Origin: Anaerolineae bacterium
GTDB taxonomy: Bacteria; Chloroflexota; Anaerolineae; Promineifilales; Promineifilaceae
NCBI GenBank assembly: GCA_028277515.1
Contig: JANQGC010000024.1
Coordinates: 1-6,464 of the forward strand
DNA: 6,464 bases
Reading direction: 5' to 3'
Below, piece by piece: positions 5,277-6,464 of this stretch. A program made the position numbers and the translations under genes. Under the pieces are notes generated by a model, which was not told the origin of the DNA, ran no database searches, and saw only the letters and a list, made by a program, of their open reading frames with translations. Positions within the stretch are counted from its first letter, which is position 1, and every line of letters begins with the position of its first letter.

Positions 5277-5356
5277 TATCGTGCATGAGAATCGCGTGCA
5301 AATCTAACCGGAGCCGACGCTTTATTCATACAAACAAAATATGGTAGTAATCCCAC

Positions 5357-6052
5357 ATGACAACCACTTCTGAAAACTTCCAACCTTTAGGTAATTCTAG
5401 CCTACGCGAGCAAATTGAGCATCGCGTAAGAGATGCCATTTTGGATGGCGATTTACGCACGGGAGAACATATCGTCGAATCGACTTTGGCCGAGCAGTTG
5501 GGCGTCAGCCGCGCCCCGGTACGCGAAGCATTATCTGCTTTGGAGCGTGATGGGCTCATTACGCTTCTTCCCCGCCGCGGCTATTTCGTGGCTGAGTTCA
5601 AACCATCCGATATTGCGGAAGTCTATGATCTACGCGCGATCCTTGAAACGGGGGCACTGGCACTCGTTATCGAGCGCATTACGCCCGAGGACATTGCTGA
5701 ACTGCAGGCAGTAGTCGACGCTTTTGGCCAGGCCGTTAAGGATGGGCAAGTACGCAGTGAAATCGTCAATCTAGATCTCTCGTTTCATGGGATGATCTGC
5801 CGCAAAGCGAATAACAGCCGCCTATTCTCTGCCTGGCGTAGTATGCGCCTACAAACCGGGATGCTGATGGGTCTGACCAGCCAAACTGAGTATGACTACC
5901 CTGAGCAGCCGGCCGAACTACACCAGTGCATACTAAACGCCATCATAGACCGGGATCAAGAGTTGGCCGCCTCCCTGCTGCGTGACCATATTTCAGATGC
6001 CAAGCTGCGGGCTTTGGCCAGTTTGAACATCGTCGACGGCATTGCCGTATGA
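5357..6052 (+). CDS. GntR family transcriptional regulator, FadR subfamily with FCD domain
   Basis: This is a 231-residue regulator. The N-terminal winged helix spans about residues 15-80: LREQIEHRVRDAILDGDL, then the helix-turn-helix ESTLAEQLGVSRAPVREALSALERDGL, then the wing LLPRRGYFV. The all-helical FCD sensor domain (about 85-215) keeps the likely metal ligands D140 and H144 (LDLSFHGMI), H189 (ELHQCIL) and H211 (LLRDHISDA), so it probably binds a small carboxylate through a divalent metal. It follows the D-aminopeptidase gene by 80 bases and precedes an aminotransferase gene, so local autoregulation and control of the peptide cluster are likely but unproven. The ATG at 5357 has no clear Shine-Dalgarno; translation may be weak, as is common for repressors. 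Confidence 0.92.
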   Translation: MTTTSENFQPLGNSSLREQIEHRVRDAILDGDLRTGEHIVESTLAEQLGVSRAPVREALSALERDGLITLLPRRGYFVAEFKPSDIAEVYDLRAILETGALALVIERITPEDIAELQAVVDAFGQAVKDGQVRSEIVNLDLSFHGMICRKANNSRLFSAWRSMRLQTGMLMGLTSQTEYDYPEQPAELHQCILNAIIDRDQELAASLLRDHISDAKLRALASLNIVDGIAV

Positions 6053-6080
6053 TATCAACAATGATTTTTCTCTCGTTACC

Positions 6081-6102
6081 CGGCACTTTTGCCGTTGGCA
6101 AA
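6081..6102. repeat. Overlapping small hairpins after the GntR gene
   Basis: CGGCA (6081-6085) can pair with TGCCG (6090-6094), or TTTGCC (6088-6093) with GGCAAA (6097-6102). The two are mutually exclusive because they share bases. Neither is followed by a U-tract, so termination of the GntR transcript here is possible but weakly supported. Confidence 0.3.
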
Positions 6103-6120
6103 GAAATAAGACGCATGGTT

Positions 6121-6148
6121 CACAGAGAACACAAAGTAAATCTCTGTG
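6121..6148. repeat. Inverted repeat CACAGAGA...TCTCTGTG
   Basis: CACAGAGA (6121-6128) and TCTCTGTG (6141-6148) are perfect complements around ACACAAAGTAAA. The phrase 'CACAGAGAACACA' recalls short dispersed 'CACAGAGA(A)CACAGAG' intergenic elements that I recall from many bacterial genomes, so this may be one degenerate copy. It sits between the GntR and aminotransferase genes and could also act as an RNA hairpin or an operator. Confidence 0.5.
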
Positions 6149-6219
6149 TACTGAAAACAATCCTCGGGTGGCTAGGTTTTTCTGAGTGAAACGATTTTGA
6201 ATGAAGGATTAATATAACT

Positions 6220-6464
6220 ATGACATCTCAAACAATTGCTAAAATCCTGGACGAATTCGCGGCAAACGACTTACTCAATGCTGCGGCGCCACCGTTAACG
6301 CCTACCTCGCCGGGCGATCTTCGCCAGAGTAATCCGGTAGGACGTCCGAACGAGCCGGCAATTGAGGCGGCCTCGGAAGCTTTACAAAACGGTCATACAC
6401 ATTATGTTGATGTGCCCGGCATCGGGCAGTTGCGCGAGGCGCTGGCCGACTACTTGTCCACATC
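6220..6464 (+). CDS. Class I/II PLP-dependent aminotransferase, N-terminal part (3' truncated by window edge)
   Basis: The frame starts at the ATG at 6220 and stays open to the window end (81 full codons). AAGGA (6204-6208) lies 11 bases upstream, a slightly long spacing. After an N-terminal helix (TIAKILDEFAANDLL), the sequence reaches GRPNEPAIEAASEALQNGHT and then HYVDVPGIGQLREALADYL. This corresponds to the 'G-x-P-x-x-P...A---AL--G---Y-x-x-xG-xxLR-A-A' block of fold-type I aspartate-aminotransferase-like enzymes, which forms part of the substrate entrance. The PLP-binding Lys and substrate Arg lie beyond the window, so specificity cannot be read. In this context it could transaminate amino acids released by the D-aminopeptidase. 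It is 167 bases downstream of the GntR gene, so it may have its own promoter within that gap. Confidence 0.85.
   Translation, partial: MTSQTIAKILDEFAANDLLNAAAPPLTPTSPGDLRQSNPVGRPNEPAIEAASEALQNGHTHYVDVPGIGQLREALADYLST

Noticed and set aside
4801..5307. 168-codon plus-strand frame overlapping the peptidase gene
   Set aside because: It is an Arg- and Ser-rich shadow of the peptidase in another frame, with no family features.

Overview
The window is about 6.5 kb of bacterial chromosome with moderate GC. The best guess at source is Chloroflexota (Anaerolineae or Caldilineae-like). This rests on a family 5 binding lipoprotein with a long Glu-Glu-Pro-Ala linker after its lipobox, a MalT-type LuxR regulator and the general gene style. 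No rRNA or tRNA is present to confirm it, so the taxonomy is an inference.

Left part (1-1486): the C-terminal end of a large MalT/LuxR-type regulator, a 200-base regulatory gap, then a two-gene unit encoding a cupin and a small muconolactone-isomerase-like protein. The Shine-Dalgarno of the second gene overlaps the stop codon of the first, so they are very likely cotranscribed. The gap holds a plausible sigma70-type promoter (ACGACA-N17-TATACT). Upstream of and overlapping it are repeated TCATCC/GGATGA elements that resemble MalT boxes, including two exact copies of ATCATCCCC 14 bases apart and a near-perfect inverted repeat.

Middle part (1487-2546): about 1.06 kb with no intact gene. It looks like an insertion-sequence graveyard. 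A decayed IS6-like transposase fragment lies on the minus strand, directly after the isomerase-like gene. A frameshifted IS256 (mutator) transposase fragment lies on the plus strand. Several hairpins follow, and one perfect Shine-Dalgarno drives only a 14-codon reading frame.

Right part (2547-6464): four genes on the plus strand that read as a peptide-scavenging cluster. They encode a family 5 peptide-binding lipoprotein, an M55 (DppA-like) zinc D-aminopeptidase with all expected metal ligands, a GntR/FCD-type repressor, and the start of a class I/II PLP aminotransferase that runs off the window. A strong 14-bp hairpin separates the binding-protein and peptidase genes and probably sets their expression ratio. 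The proposed flow is capture of peptides (possibly D-amino-acid-containing wall peptides) outside the cell, hydrolysis by the aminopeptidase, and transamination of the products, with GntR/FCD sensing a metabolite. The permease and ATPase genes are not between these genes and would have to lie elsewhere.
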